DNA of 64,000 nt from Phialophora verrucosa (GCA_002099365.1 MSED01000010.1:1-64000); one strand, 5' to 3'; counted from the first letter of the stretch, positions 1-13,120 are shown. The notes: generated from the sequence alone by a model not told the origin. Translations and numbers: made by a program.

Positions 1-910
1 TTAATAATACTACTAGTAACTTAAGAGCTATAGTAGACTTATTATTATTACTTGTAAAATATACTTTACTAAGACTATTAACTATCGCCTTTATAATATC
101 TCTAATTATAATTATTCTCTATTTATCTCTATAAATAGCTTAACTACCTCTTAATACTTAAAGTTCTAGTTAATATTAATTAGCTTTAAGTAGAATAATC
201 TATATTTACTAAAGTATATACTAACTAATCACTATATTTATAATAATATTAAATATAATATTAATAATTAAATCGCCTATAGGCGAGACGCTTTATAAGC
301 TATAGGTCCTTAGGCTAGATAGTGACACGCTTAGTGTAGATAATATATAAATTAATATTTACTAGAAGGTTAGTATAGTAATAGTAAATATAATAGTTCT
401 TAAACTAAATATCTTCTAAATAAATAATTAAAAAAGCTTTAGCCGCCTCTCTTAATACGCTTAATATTAACTTCTATATATAAAAGTCTTCGCGAGTATA
501 ACTTTATATAACTTTTTAATAAAGTTAAGAGAATAGTATAAACTATATATATATCCCCTCTCTATAAATATCTTAATAATAATAAATTTTATATAATATA
601 GCGGCTATTATTATATTAATTATTTTAAATAATAATAGTCGCTATAATAAGTATTTATTATTAAGGTTATATTATCTCTCTATATTTCTCTTCTTCTTTT
701 AAATCTTTATATTTTATTATTTATAATCTATAAGAGCTAGTACTATAAGCTTACTTATCGGTTTCGTCTTTCTTTATAGTTTTACTTACTACTAAAGGGT
801 TTTACTTTCGGTCTAAGACCTAAATAGGCTTTTATACCCTTATCGCGGGAGCCTAATTTTATATTCGAAGCTAGAGTTAAAGGGAAAGGACTTTTAGGAG
901 CTTAGCTCCT
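1..910. other. Unassigned AT-rich RIP-mutated DNA
   Basis: No gene, LTR or recognisable protein motif was found here. The stretch has the same TpA-rich, CpA/TpG-poor composition as the rest of the window and dense stops on both strands. It shows no clear match to the A, B or C retrotransposon families described elsewhere in the window. It may be a remnant of an unrelated repeat. Confidence 0.5.
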
Positions 911-993
911 TAAGGGTTAGTTACTAAGGGGTAGGCTCTTAGGGGATAGGCTCCTTAGGGGTAAGCTGTTAAGGGGTAAGCTTTTAAGGGTAG
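911..993. repeat. Short tandem repeat, 14-16 bp period
   Basis: About five imperfect units with the core AAGGGGTAGGCT(C/T)TT follow one another. Examples start near 926, 940, 956 and 970. The G-rich strand is locally purine-skewed (GGGG runs), which stands out against the AT-rich background. The units differ by transitions and by one or two inserted bases. Function unknown; a minisatellite is the simplest reading. Confidence 0.7.
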
Positions 994-1402
994 TCTATAA
1001 GTTTATAAGCTAATTCTATATTAGTATATTTAATAAAAAAAGTAAATAATATATACTTAATATTCTACTTTATTTATCTTAAAGCTAAATTAATAACCGC
1101 TTAAAAGAATTATATAAAGATAATTATATTAAAGATAGATCTAATTAAACTTTTTAAATACTTTTAGTTCTTATAGTATATATCTTTAAATATTTAATAA
1201 TCTAAAAGTATATCTTTTAGTTATTTAGCGTAGATATTCTAATTAAGTTCTAGTTAATTAATAATTCTATATAGCTTTAGATATAATATTAGTAATATTA
1301 CTATTAAAGTAATAAAAGTAGAAAGGGTTTATCGACTTAATTAGTATTATTAAAATCTTATATAAATTTTTCTTTTAAGATATTCCGGTTTAGCGTCTAG
1401 AA
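994..1402. other. Unassigned AT-rich spacer before the A1 element
   Basis: Nothing recognisable lies between the tandem repeat and the left LTR. Both strands are closed by TAA/TAG in all frames. Confidence 0.5.
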
Positions 1403-1407
1403 GGTCT

Positions 1408-1866
1408 TATTACGGCCTAACCTTTAAAGCGGCTAGCCTAGGCTAGAGCTATAACGATAAACTACGGAGTTATAAGGAAACTATAGCGAAGATACAGCCT
1501 CGTTAGTAAGGCTGGCACGTGACTGGATTACCTAGACTACCTAGCTCGGGAGTGATCTAGTGGAACTATATAGTCTATAGGGATTGGTATAGCTTAACAG
1601 GCTCGGTTAAGCTAGGCTAAGCTAGCTAGATCTACGAAAGAGATAGATAATTATATAGCGGACGGGCCGTCTCTAGTAAGGAACGGTCCGTAGTTAATAA
1701 TAGTTATACTCCGATTTCTATCTTTAGGATATAGGAGTATTACTTTATCTTACGCCGTTATAAGTAACCGTGTACCTTTACCTTAAGCTAATATTATATT
1801 ATTATTTTATTAGTAAGAGAAACCTCTCGAACTATAATATTACCTTATATAAAGCGATTCGTAATA
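1408..1866 (+). repeat. 5' LTR of A1 copy 1 (459 bp)
   Basis: It aligns over its full length with 8413-8871 and, inverted, with 40731-41189 and 61391-61849; all four are exactly 459 bp. Differences among copies that I compared are almost all C/T or G/A transitions. It contains a conserved inner block GGCTCGGTTAAGCTAGGC near 1600. Confidence 0.95.
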
Positions 1867-2009
1867 TATTAACTACTTATCTTAATAAGTAGTAATAAGG
1901 AATATCTAGTAGTTCTTAACTTAAGTCGCTAAAAGTTAATTAGCTAACTATAGGGAGCCTTAAAAACCTTTCTACTACTAGTCTATCCGCTAAGACTAGG
2001 GTAGACAAT

Positions 2010-5000
2010 AGGAAGGATGTACTTAAGGTTAATTTATTTAACGGACGTTATAGTTAGCTTAATATCTTCTTAATCTAATTTAAGCTTATATTTAAACTTA
2101 ACTTAACTAAGTTTAAAGATAAACCTAGTAAGGTTATATATACTATAATATACCTTAAAGGACTAGTATTCGTATAGTTTAAACTTACTATAAAGGGGTA
2201 TATAGATAATATTAAACTTAATACTAATACGCTATTCTACTTTAAATACTTTATTAAGTTCGAAACTTAAATCCGTAAAGTCTTTAGAACTATTAATAAT
2301 AAATATATAGCGACTTAAGTAATTTATATTATTAAGTAACGAGGGTCTATTATAGCTTATTACTCTAAGTTTAACTAGATCGCTAAAAAGTTAAACTAGG
2401 AAGATAAAGATACGTTCGCTTAGATCTTTTATAACGGACTTAAGGAATAAGTTCGTTAGGAGATAATAGATCTATCTACCGACTATAAGTAAATAGTAGA
2501 TAAAGTAATTAAGATTAATAATCGACTATATAAACTATAACTAGAATAAAATAGGCGCCGTAATCTAGTTAAGTACGCTAGAAGGGGCTATTAGTTTTAA
2601 GAGCGACAGCACTATAGAGATTTAATAAACTTTAATTTTATATATCGAAGCCTACCTTTAAGGGGTAGAGATAATCGTACTAAGGGTCGAGGGGGATACT
2701 ATAAAGGGGGTCGGAAGAATAAATAAAGGGCTTAATAAGAAAAGGAAGGACTATACTATACTTATAGAAAATCCGGACACTATATAAAAGATTATTAATA
2801 AATAACTTAAGGACTATATATAATAATAAGTAATAGTATAGCCGGTTTTATAGCGAAAAAGGCTAATACTATAGAGAAGATTTAAATAATTATTAATAGT
2901 TAAGATATAATAATATAGTCGAGGTACTTATATTAGAAAGCTCGCGAGAAGCTTAATATACCTTAAGAGGATCGCTTAGAGGAAGTCGCTTTAGAAGAAG
3001 CTATAATAGCTTTTATAAAAATATATAAAGAAACTATATCTAATTAATATATAGCTTTATTTTAAATCGTTTATTATAATAACAGTTATCTTATATATTA
3101 TTGTAAAAAAATAGGATTAGGCTAGTTTCCTTAGCCGCTTAGGAAATAAAAGAACTGATATAATAGGAAGACTAAAGAGATCTAGGAAACTCTTACTTAA
3201 AAAGGAGATTTACGAGATACTAAAGAGAAGAGAAATAATAATAGCTTCTAGATAATAAGCGATAACGGCGAACTTATTAAGTTTATTATTATTTATATAA
3301 TAAAAGAGGAAATTATATTAATTATACTATATTAGGAAAAACTTTATTATACGGAACCCGAATACCTTTAAGAGGAATTAATAGGGTATTAATATACGGT
3401 TTTTAGGCCTAATAAGGAATTATCTATATTTATATACCTTATAGTAAAGTTTTATAAAAGGATAAATTATAAGGAATTACGGCTATATATTTATATAGCT
3501 AAGGAGACTATAATAATTAAACTTCTATAAGAGGTATTAGCTTAAGTATAGAGGATAATAATATAGACTTTAGGTATAATAGTCTAGAAGAAGTAATAAG
3601 ATAACTAATCTTAGGATTTACCGCTAAAACTTAACGACGATTAGAAGGAACGACGGTTTATTACTATTAACTAGTTAGATAAATATATTACGATTATTAC
3701 TAATATATAGGTAATAGGAGAACTATACTTAGCGGGATATATAGATAAATAGTATATCTATATAGCCTTTAACGAGGAAGCGCCGGTATAACTATATCTT
3801 AAACGGATTATCTTAATCTACTACTTTAATAAGTAGTACGAAGATTACGGGGAGATATATATTTACTAAGATATCTTACTAACGATAATTTAAGTTAGTC
3901 GATTACTAAAGCGGGAAAGGAATATATAGGATATATACTAAAGGCGGAAAAATCTAGGCTATATAATTAGAGAGATTAAGTAAATAGGAGTAATTACTAA
4001 TAATAAGGTAAGAAAGATATATATAGCTCGGAGCTTTCTATATAAAGATAATAAATATTTATATAACTAAGTAGCTAATTATCGATACTACTATAATATT
4101 AATCTCTTAAACTAATATACGAGAATTTATTCTAAGGTATTTAAGGAAATAATTAAGAAAGGGTATAAATATTAAAATAGAGGGTATATAATAAGATAAT
4201 ATCTATATATTTATTATAAAATCGAGAACTACTTAATAATAATAAGGAATATAGAAACTTCTACACTAGTAGAAGAAATAGTAGATTATTAACTTTACTA
4301 TAAGTTTATTACGGAATACTTCTCGTACTAATATCTAACGAGTTATCGCTATAAGGAGCTAGAATATAAGTATCTCTTTTATATAGACCTAAACTTATTA
4401 AGTACTAGAATTTACTTTAAAGCTTTTAAAGTACTAGATGAGTGCTTTAAGGTAGATTATTCTTAGGATACTTAGAGATATATATATTAAAGATTACTAA
4501 AAAACGACTTAAAGATAAATTAAGAAGGTCGAATTATCTTAAGGGAAGATTTTATACTCTATATATAATCCTATTAGAGTAATATATAGAGTATATTACC
4601 TTTAAAGTAGAGTTTATAGGAAGAAGAGTAAGGGCCCTAATAAACTACGGAGCTAACTAGAACTATATTAGTAGAGAAATAAGTAGGAAGCTAAGCGGAT
4701 ATATCGAAAAGAAAGAACTACTATATGTTTTATTAATAGTAGATAGACGAAATACCGGTATAATTATAGAATAGATATAAGATATACCTATAGCGATTAG
4801 ATAATACTAAGAAAGAATATCCCTTAATATAACGACGCTACTAAAGTATAATATAGTACTCGGTATAGTATAGTTGTTTAACTATAACTTATAAATATAT
4901 TAAAAGAAAAGAACTATTAAGTTTCTAGAATATAGTTATAGAAAGGAAATAGGAAACTAATTATCTCTAAAGGCCTCTATAAAAGTAATTTAGGTATAAC

Positions 5001-7860
5001 TAAAGGGACGTATTCTAGCTAGACTAAAGATATACGAATTACCTTTGGAATATAAAGAATTTAAAGATTTATTTTAGGAGCGGGAAGGACTTATCGCGCT
5101 ATCTAAATATAAATCTTAAGACTACTTAATTAAGTTTATTAAAGAAGTAAAGGAACCTTCGTATAAAGGATAGCTAAGGGAACTATCTAGAAAAGAGTCC
5201 GACTTTCTATATAAGTATATATAAGATCTAGAAGTTAAGGGTTTTATTTAAAAAAATAATAAATCAAGAATATTTTATAAGGTACTCTTCGCGAATAAAA
5301 AAGATAAGATATTAAGGTTTTATATTGATTTTAGATTATTAAATATAATTACTAAAAAGAATATTTATTTAATACCTTTAATTTAGAAATTATAAGATTA
5401 GCTAGAGAGGGCCTAATAGCTTATTATACTTAATATATAGAATATTTACTATTAAGTATAAATAGCTAAAGGCGAAGAGTAGAAAATAGCTTTTTAAATA
5501 AGTTAGAGAGTCTATAAATATTTAGTTATACTATTTAAATTAACTAATACCCTTATAATATTTTAGGTTCTTATTAATAATACTTTAGAAGAGTATTTAG
5601 GAGACTTTATTCTTATTTATTTAAATAATATTTTAATTTACTTTAATACTTATAAAAAGTATATAGAATATATTAAGAAGATAATAAGAAAGTTATAATA
5701 AGCGGATTTACCGCTAAAACTTAGTAAATATAAGTTTTATAAGTAGGAGATAGTATTCTTAGGCTATCTTATATTAAAAGAATAGCTAAAACTAAATCTA
5801 GTTAAGGTTTAAGCTATTAAGGAATAGCTATAACTAAAGATAGTTAAGGAGATATAGGTATTTTTAGGACTAGTAAATTATTACTAATAGTTTATTAAAG
5901 AGTTCTCTAAGCTTATAGTACTATTAACTAGATTAACGAAAAAAGAAGTAAATTTCTAGTTCAGACCGGAAGAGTAAGGATCCTTTAAGGAGATTAAGAG
6001 GCGCCTTACTAGTGTACCTATTCTTATTATCTTTAATCTAGAAAAGGAAGCTTTACTAGAAACCGACGTATCTAATAAAGCGATCGGAGTATATCTTATT
6101 TAGAAGGGAGAAGACGGTAAAGCTAGACTAGTAGTATACTATTCTTAAAAGATAATAAAACTAAAATTAAATTATAATATATATAATAAAGAGCTATTAG
6201 TAATTATAGAAATATTTTAATAATAGAGGGTCTATCTTAAAGAAGTAAAATATCTAGTCTAGGTTTTTATAGATTATAAGAATCTATTATATTAGATTAT
6301 AATTAAAGAACTTAATAAAAGATAAGTTAAATAAGCTAAAATACTTACTAAATATAATTTCTAAATTAACTATATTTAGGGAACGGAAAATAGAAGGGCG
6401 GATACTTTTAGTAGAAGAACGGACTATATAGGTATAATAAAACCTAAATTAGTAGTATTATTAAAATAATAAGGAAGTGTTTTAATATATAAGAAAATAT
6501 AAATAATTACTATAATAATAGAATAGCTAAAGCTTATTATATAGTAGAGGAGAGATATTATCGCTACTAGATATAATAATAAATCTATAGGCTACTAAAG
6601 GATTAATAAAATAATTAAATTAATTATAAGGGACTATATATAGCCGCGACTATAAAAGGAGGTTAAAGAATATATTAAGAACTATAATATTTACTATAAA
6701 GCTAAATATATAAGGTATAAGCTATACGGGCTATTATAGATAACGGAACTACTAGACTAGGCGTAATTAATAATTATACTAGACTTTATTATTAAACTGT
6801 TAAAGTCTAAGGAACCTTTAATAGGGACTAAGTATAATTTAATCTTAGTTATAGGGGATAAACTAACTAAATACGTATACTTCTAGCTATAGAAAGAGAT
6901 AGCGACGGCCGAAGATATAATATATATACTTATAAGGACGGTAATAGCATGATACGATATACCGGATATAATTAAATTAGATCGAGATAAGCTATTTATA
7001 TTATAGTTCTAGTAATTATTTATAGACCTTATAGAAATATATTAGAAATTATTAATAATATATTATCTATAGATAGACGAGTAAATTAAAAGGATAAATT
7101 AAATACTAGAATAATATTTATAATACTATATAAACTATTAATAAAATAATTAAGTAGAACTTTTATTAATTATATAGTTTATATATAATAATTTAATATT
7201 AGTAATAGATATATTATTATTTTATATAAACTATAGAAGATACTTAAATATTAAAAAAGATCTAAAAGAAATAAAACTAATTACGGAAAAAGTAAAAATC
7301 TTAGTTAAGAAACTATAATTATTATATAAAATACTAAGGTAAGAACTTTAGAAAATTTAATAAAAAATAATAAAATAAGTAAATAAGAAAAGATTTAAAG
7401 GACTAGACTTTTAAGAAAGAGAGAAAGTTTATATTTTATAAAAAAATATTAAAATAATAAGGCTATTAGATAAACTTAATTATACGAAAATCGAATCTTA
7501 TAAAATTAAGAGAAAATTAGGACTAGTTATATTTAAAATAGAATTATTTATTAGTATAAATATTTATTTAGTTTTTTATAAATCGCTATTAGAAAAGGCC
7601 TCTTAGAACACTAAACTCGAGCTAGTTCTAATCTATAAAGAAATCTAAGAACCTTTATATAATATAAAAAAAATTATAGATTACGCTAATAAAAACTTAA
7701 GGCGCCTATCTAGTAAAGTAGTTAAGGTATAATAACTTAGAGAATATATAGGAACCTACCGAATATCTTCTAAAGGTAATAGTTACTTAATATCTCCGGA
7801 CGATACTATCTATTTAAGAGTAGGCTTAAAGGCGGGATCTAGAGTAAAGACGAAATAAGA
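2010..7860 (+). pseudogene. Degraded gag-pol of A1 copy 1
   Basis: Treating TAA/TAG as former Gln/Trp codons, the plus strand reads through a retrotransposon polyprotein. Gag begins near 2010. A CCHC zinc knuckle lies at 2754-2795 with the exact CX2CX4HX4C spacing, but all three Cys codons are now Tyr (TAC/TAT) while His is kept. The protease motif is at 4628-4660, with its catalytic Asp changed to Asn at 4643-4645. Reverse transcriptase starts near 5288, and YLDD has become YLNN at 5618-5629. RNase H is around 6050-6230. Integrase has an HHCC-type zone at 6590-6720; it keeps Asp at 6782-6784 and 6980-6982, and the third catalytic residue (Glu) has become Lys at 7088-7090. A chromodomain-like tail follows near 7645-7800. 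No product can be made. Every inactivating change I checked is a transition. Confidence 0.9.
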
Positions 7861-8400
7861 CGATAACGCGTCTAAAATAGATACTTCGTTAATAGCGTTA
7901 AGTATCTTTAGTTTATAAGATAATATCTATTTTTACTTAATAAATAAACGCTCTATATATTATTATATACTATCCTTCTCTTTCTATACTATAGTAAGAG
8001 TAATAATTAATTTACTAATCTAATAGTCCTTTTTAATAATATCGCGCTATATCTTTTCGCGCTAGTCCTATAGCGCGTTAAAATTAGAAATTAAGAAATA
8101 ATTATTATATTCGCTTACTTTCTTTTCTTTTTAATAATAGATATTATAGAGCGACTAGCCCTTTAGTATTTAGTAGGGGGAGTTAAAGGCGATATAGTTT
8201 AAATAGCGATTTATTTTAAAAAACTAACGGCTAAGGGCTTAAATTTATATATAGGCGTTCTTATAACGCTAGATAGAGGAGATATAGTAGTAGTTCTTAA
8301 TAACTTAATTAAAGGATATTATTAGCTATAAGGAAGAAAGAGAAGGGCTTTAGCTAAGGATATAGCTTATCTTATATACACTAGAATAGCGGATAGGTTA

Positions 8401-8412
8401 AGAAGGGGAAAG
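8401..8412 (+). other. Polypurine tract of A1 copy 1
   Basis: AGAAGGGGAAAG abuts the 3' LTR. It is the expected plus-strand primer site for reverse transcription and fixes the element's orientation. Confidence 0.85.
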
Positions 8413-8871
8413 TATTATAGCTTAACCTTTAAAGCGGCTAGCCTAAGCTAAGGCTATAATAATAAATTACGAAGTTATAAGGAAACTATAATAAAGATAT
8501 AGCTTTATTAGTAAGGTTAGTATATAACTAAATTACTTAGATTATTTAGCTTAAGAGTAATTTAGTAGAATTATATAGTTTATAAGGATCGATATAGCTT
8601 AACGGGCTCGGTTAAGCTAGGCTAAGCTAGCTAGATCTATAAAAGAGATAGATAACTATATAGCGGACGGGCTGTCCCTAGTAAGGAATGGTCTATAGTT
8701 AATAATAGTTATACTTCGACCCCTACCTTTAAGATATAGGAGTGTTGCTTTACCTTACGCCGTTATAAGTAACCGTATACCTTTACCTTAGGCTAATATT
8801 ATATTACTACTTTACTAGTAAGAGAAACTTCTTAAACTATAGTATTACTTTATATAGAACGATTTATAATA
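8413..8871 (+). repeat. 3' LTR of A1 copy 1 (459 bp)
   Basis: Full-length partner of 1408-1866. It is more heavily RIP-mutated than the 5' LTR: for example, the 5' copy keeps GGCACGTGACTGG near 1513 where this copy reads TATATAACTAA. Confidence 0.95.
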
Positions 8872-9479
8872 AACCTTTATTTTTATTTATATTTACTTTA
8901 TTAAAAAGAATTAGTATAGAGACTATTATAGATATAGAAGAGATATTAACCTTAATATATATACTTAAAGACTAAAAGATAAAAATATATATAAAGATCC
9001 TTAGGAAATAAATTATTAAATAATTATCTTAATTATTAAAGCTTAAATTAATAATTTAGATCTTCTAAATTTTATAGCTTATATATATTATTAATCTTAA
9101 CTTAGTACTTTAGGTCTAAAAAGGGATAAAGATTAAAATAATTATCTTTATAAGCTCTTAGAGCTCTTTTATCTTAACGAATAGTACTAGCTATTATAGT
9201 AACCGCTTTTATTATAGCTATAATACTCTATATAAAAATCTTTAGCTATTTAGTAAAGGTAAAGGGAGAAATAAAAATTAAAATAAAAAATAAAGGATAA
9301 AAGTAAAATAAGAGGAGAAAAAATAATAATTTAAATAAAGATAAGAATAAAGTAAAGTAAAATTAAGAGTAAAGTAACCGGATTTATTTTCTAGAGGACT
9401 AATTATATTAATATAATTTTACTTCGCCTTTAAATCTTCTAAATATATAAAAAGTTATATCTTTATTTACTATACTTAT
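8872..9479. other. Non-coding AT-rich stretch with a purine-rich run
   Basis: No gene is visible. From about 9241 to 9376 the plus strand is almost purely A/G with scattered T (many AAATAAAAAT and GGAGAAA words), a marked strand asymmetry. It lies just downstream of the minus-strand pseudogene's apparent 3' end and could be its former 3' flank. Confidence 0.45.
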
Positions 9480-10323
9480 TTTATTATAATAAGTAATATA
9501 ATAATTTCTATAATTAAATCTTCTTATTTTAGCTATTATTACTTTATTAACTTAAATTCTTACTCTTATTTAATAGATAAGTTTACTAATAACCTATCCT
9601 AGATTCTCTTCTTTCTAGTAAATTTAATTAGATTAACGCTACTTTCGGGAGCCCCTTTTTAAGCGTACCTATAATAGTCTTTATAATAAGACTATTACTC
9701 TAGAGCCTAATCTTTATCTATTTAAGCCTAGAAATAGTCTAGTATCTTAATCGCTTACTACTTATCTTCCTATATCTTTATTTCTAATTCGGCTAATACT
9801 TAAGTATAAATTAGCTATAAACCTTACTCTTTATCTTCTATAGGATTTATAACTACTATACTTAATATTAAGAGCGGTATTACCTTAGGACCTCTAGGCG
9901 CGCGGCTTAAGTTATAGAGACCTTTTATAGCGACGCCCTAACCTCTTACTATAACTAGAAAACCTAGTTCTCGCTTTAGGGTAAAGTTCTAATCGCTACT
10001 CTCTAGTAATTTATATATTCTATTAATATAAAACTATCCCTTCTCGGCGCGACTATCCCTTTTATTATTATCTTACGGAGATCGCTTTCTTTTAGTTAAT
10101 AACTTATTAATAGAGGTAGTAGTATCGCGACTATAACTAGCGGTACTATAACCTTAAATAGGGGTAGTAGTATTATAAACTTAACTAACAGTACTATAAT
10201 ACTAGATAAAAGTACTAAGATTAGGGTTACTTTACGAAATACTATAGTCTTAACTAGTAACTCTATAACCTTAGATAGAGGTATTAAGATTAGGATTACT
10301 TTATAAAATACTATAACTATAAC

Positions 10324-10481
10324 CTTAACTTTTAGCTTTTTTAGCCGGTAGGCTATTTATTAAAGCGCTATAATTATAATCTTAACTTTTAACTCTTTTA
10401 GCCGGTAGATTATTTATTAAAGCGCTATAACTATAACCTTAACTTTTAGCTTTCTTAATAAGCGGGCTATTTATTATATCC
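10324..10481 (-). repeat. 57-bp tandem repeat inside the minus-strand pseudogene
   Basis: Units start at 10324, 10381 and 10438 (the last partial). The period is exactly 57 bp, a multiple of three, so it encodes a 19-residue repeat without a frame change. Units 1 and 2 differ only by transitions. Upstream in the array (10113-10320) are two more degenerate repeat types with periods near 48 and 69 bp, also multiples of three. Confidence 0.75.
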
Positions 10482-11688
10482 TTCTTTAGAGGAAGTTAGA
10501 TACTTATTACTAAATCTATAATAGTCGCTATAATAGTTATAATAATCTTTAAGTTATTTATAGCTTATACTTCCTAAAGCTACTTATATAAGATATCTTA
10601 GCTAAAGACTTTAATTATTAGTTCCCTACCCTAATATATAGATTTAGATAGATTTACTAAAGCCTTTAATATATATCTCTAGTTAATCTTTTATTAATCC
10701 TATCTTAAATTATTACTTAACTTATATAAATATTATAATAATAATATTAAAAAGAAGCTAATAAATTTAAGGGTTATATTTTATAAAGAGATTAGTCCTA
10801 ATTATTAAATAACCTTTTTTTAGAGTTTTAAGTCTAGAAATAAAGCTAAAATATACTAATATAAAGTTAGTTATTTTATAAGAGTATAGTAAAAACTATT
10901 ATTAACTTTTACTAGGCTTTAGCTTAGTAAAGGGATAATCCTAATTATAAAATATATTTCTTATATTATAAAGATATATTAAGCCGACTTTAGTTAAATT
11001 ATATAAATTTAATATATAAAATTAGTATAGTAATTATTATATTTTATATTTAAACTTATTTATCGCTTTATATATATCTTTTATTAGTTTATAATAGTTT
11101 AGAAGCTAATATATTAAAAGTATATTAAATATAGTTTACGAAGTAAATTCCCCTTTACTAAAGTCTTCTTTCTATTTAGTCTATATCTCGGCTAGCTTTA
11201 TATATTCCGGTAGAAGTATTATATATTTCGCTATAAGAGTAAGACTACTAAATACGATATCTACTTTAAGGTTTAGTATAAAGTTATATAAGAAAATATA
11301 TAGATTTATATTATAGTCTTAATTTAAAGTAGAAGATATTTAATATATATCTTTAGTATTTATATCTTTACTATTAATAAGTTAATCTTTAGTTTTTAAA
11401 TTCTATATATTTATATTAGTATTTATAATAATAAATTAAAAATTAAATAAGGGAAATTAGTACTTAAGTTAAAATTAAGGGATCTATAGTTAAAGAAAAA
11501 ATAACTTATAAAGTTAACCTTTACTTCTAGTGTATCTTTTAAATCCTTAATACTCTTAGGTACCTCTATACTAACTATAATATTACTATATCGAGAAGAA
11601 AAGAGTAATTTATTAGTAAATATTAACTTTAAGAGACTAAGTAACTAAGGCTAACTAATTAAATTAATTAATAAAGAGAATAAAGATA

Positions 11689-11951
11689 AGCTATTACTAT
11701 TAGTTATAATAATAATATTAATTAGGGCTTCTTTTATAATAAGCGATATTATAGTAAACTATAGTATAAGATTATTACCTTTTAGGGAGTTAAGATTAGC
11801 GGATAAAGAGGGTAAAGGTAGCTTACTACTACTAGTAGTAATAGTAATATTAGTTAAAGCTTCTTCTATAATAAGTAGTATTATAGTAGTAATACTACTT
11901 AAGGTTTTTTTCCCCCTAGATACTTTCTTAATAAACTATCTAGATAGATAG
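11689..11951 (-). repeat. Pair of 132-bp direct repeats
   Basis: The stretch from 11712 (ATAATATTAATTAGGGCTTC) recurs at 11844 (GTAATATTAGTTAAAGCTTC), an offset of 132 bp or 44 codons. Most differences in the part compared are transitions. A multiple-of-three period fits a repeat inside a former coding sequence. Confidence 0.55.
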
Positions 11952-12119
11952 CTAGTACTTTTCCTATCTATAAGAGATAGAGAAGGAAGTCTATAATTAC
12001 TTTAAGTACTCTAGTAATAATAATAAAGTTAATTATTAAGATCTTCCTAAAAGGGAGGATAAGAAAGAAAGTCTTTATAAGAACTATTTAGGTTAAATCT
12101 TTATCTTTTAATTAAGGTA

Positions 12120-12359
12120 TTAAAAGAATAAAAAAAATATTATAATACTAAAAGTTTAAAATATAGAAGAGTAAAGAGAAAATAAGAAGTAAGTAAAGAA
12201 ACTTAAAATATTAATTTTAAATAATATTATTATAGTAAAATATTTATTATATTTATTTTCTTATTTTTTACTTTTTTTAATCTTTCTAATTTAAATTATA
12301 TTACTTATTTTTTATATTTCTCTTATACTAATCCTTTTTTCTTAATCTACTTTTACTCT
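12120..12359. promoter_or_regulatory. Possible divergent promoter region (purine block / pyrimidine block)
   Basis: 12120-12210 is strongly A/G-rich and 12240-12360 strongly C/T-rich on the plus strand. The minus-strand pseudogene ends to the left and a plus-strand frame begins to the right. Pyrimidine-rich DNA just upstream of the start is common in filamentous-fungal promoters, and here it would sit on the coding strand of both genes. This is inference from asymmetry only; no binding site was identified. Confidence 0.35.
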
Positions 12360-13120
12360 TATTATAGGGCTTAATATAGATACTATATCTAGTATTACCC
12401 GCTTTAGTAACGAAGACGAGCCTAGTCTCGTTAACGCTAATAATAATATAATTAATAATTTTACTATTTATATTAAGAAAGAACCGCTTTCCCCGGTACT
12501 AAAAAGGTATTCTAAATTATTATAATATTATTTTTAGTCTATACTAATTATAATAATAGTCTTCTTTATTCTTCTTATAATAATAACCTTCGGCCTTTTA
12601 TAGTATATAAAGTTAAAGAAGATTAGAATATTAATTTTATCTTTAAAATTAACCTAGTTAAGTAATACGCCTAGTACTTTACTAAGGAAATATAATAAGC
12701 TCTAGATTTAATTCTTAATTAGCTTAATATTACTTAACTTCTTAACTATTAATAGTCGCCTTATTAGAGAGACTCTTAATCTAAAGAAAGGGGCTAAGTT
12801 TAAATAAAATACTAATAAGTCTCGTAAGGCTTATACTAATTATTTTACTAATTAAGTAATAAAGAAGGCGCGCTAAAGGAAGATTATTATTAAGAAAGAC
12901 CTTTACTACCCGAAATCTATAGTATTATTAACTAAAGATACTGATTAATCCGCTATTTTATATATTAAGAAAGTAGAAAGAGCCTATTATCTATATTATA
13001 TTAACTTAAGTAAAGAGGTATAGGAGGAATTCGACGCGAAAGTAAAGGAAAAAATACTAGATAAGCGGTATATTTATTTTTATCTTTATAATAATCTCTA
13101 TTATAGTTTACTAATAGTAT
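12360..13120 (+). pseudogene. Degraded plus-strand coding remnant, cut by the C composite
   Basis: Readable plus-strand blocks include an acidic start-like zone near 12390 (ITRFSNEDEPSLVNA, then YIKKEPLSPVLKRYSKLL) and a basic/acidic zone at about 12770-13110 (for example EEFDAKVKEKILDKRYI). Stops inside the blocks are TAA/TAG. The frame changes between blocks, so introns or indels are likely. The remnant ends at the GTAT target site of the C composite and may resume at 28998. I do not recognise the protein. Confidence 0.4.
13117..13120. repeat. Target-site duplication GTAT, left side of the C composite
   Basis: It matches GTAT at 28998-29001 beyond the outer right LTR. The true length could be 4 or 5 bp: the outer neighbours read AGTAT on the left and GTATT on the right. 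Confidence 0.65.

Larger units (their letters stand above)
1408..8871 (+). mobile_element. Complete Ty3/Gypsy LTR retrotransposon, family A1, copy 1
   Basis: The element is 7464 bp long, with two 459-bp LTRs enclosing a RIP-destroyed gag-pol read on the plus strand. LTR termini are TATTA...AATA, consistent with a canonical TG...CA after RIP. The flanking pentamers are GGTCT (1403-1407) and AACCT (8872-8876). They differ only by transitions, so they could be a mutated target duplication of GGCCT, but this is weak. A second A1 copy lies inverted at 40731-61849 and a related A2 copy at 45374-52829. The domain order PR-RT-RH-IN with a C-terminal chromodomain-like tail places it among chromoviruses. 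Confidence 0.93.
9480..12060 (-). pseudogene. Degraded minus-strand protein gene with internal repeats, not recognised
   Basis: Read on the minus strand with TAA/TAG taken as former Gln/Trp, long stretches keep one frame. The clearest runs from about 10720 down to 9540. In it, 19-residue repeats with the core ALINNLPAKR are followed by an S/N/Q-rich zone, then by a charged, Gln-rich C-terminal part (for example ESSVNLIKFTRKKRI near 9600). Further readable blocks lie at 10750-11000 and at 11690-12000, where S/Y/N/Q-rich repeats occur; whether these are exons of the same gene is inference. The A/B/C elements do not contain this sequence. It has no reverse transcriptase or transposase motif that I can see. 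I do not recognise the family. It could be a host gene caught in the isochore or cargo of a larger mobile element. Confidence 0.5.

Noticed and set aside
8872..8876. Firm target duplication for A1 copy 1 (GGTCT/AACCT)
   Set aside because: Only two of five bases match directly. It needs three transitions, not all in CpA context, so it is mentioned only as a possibility.
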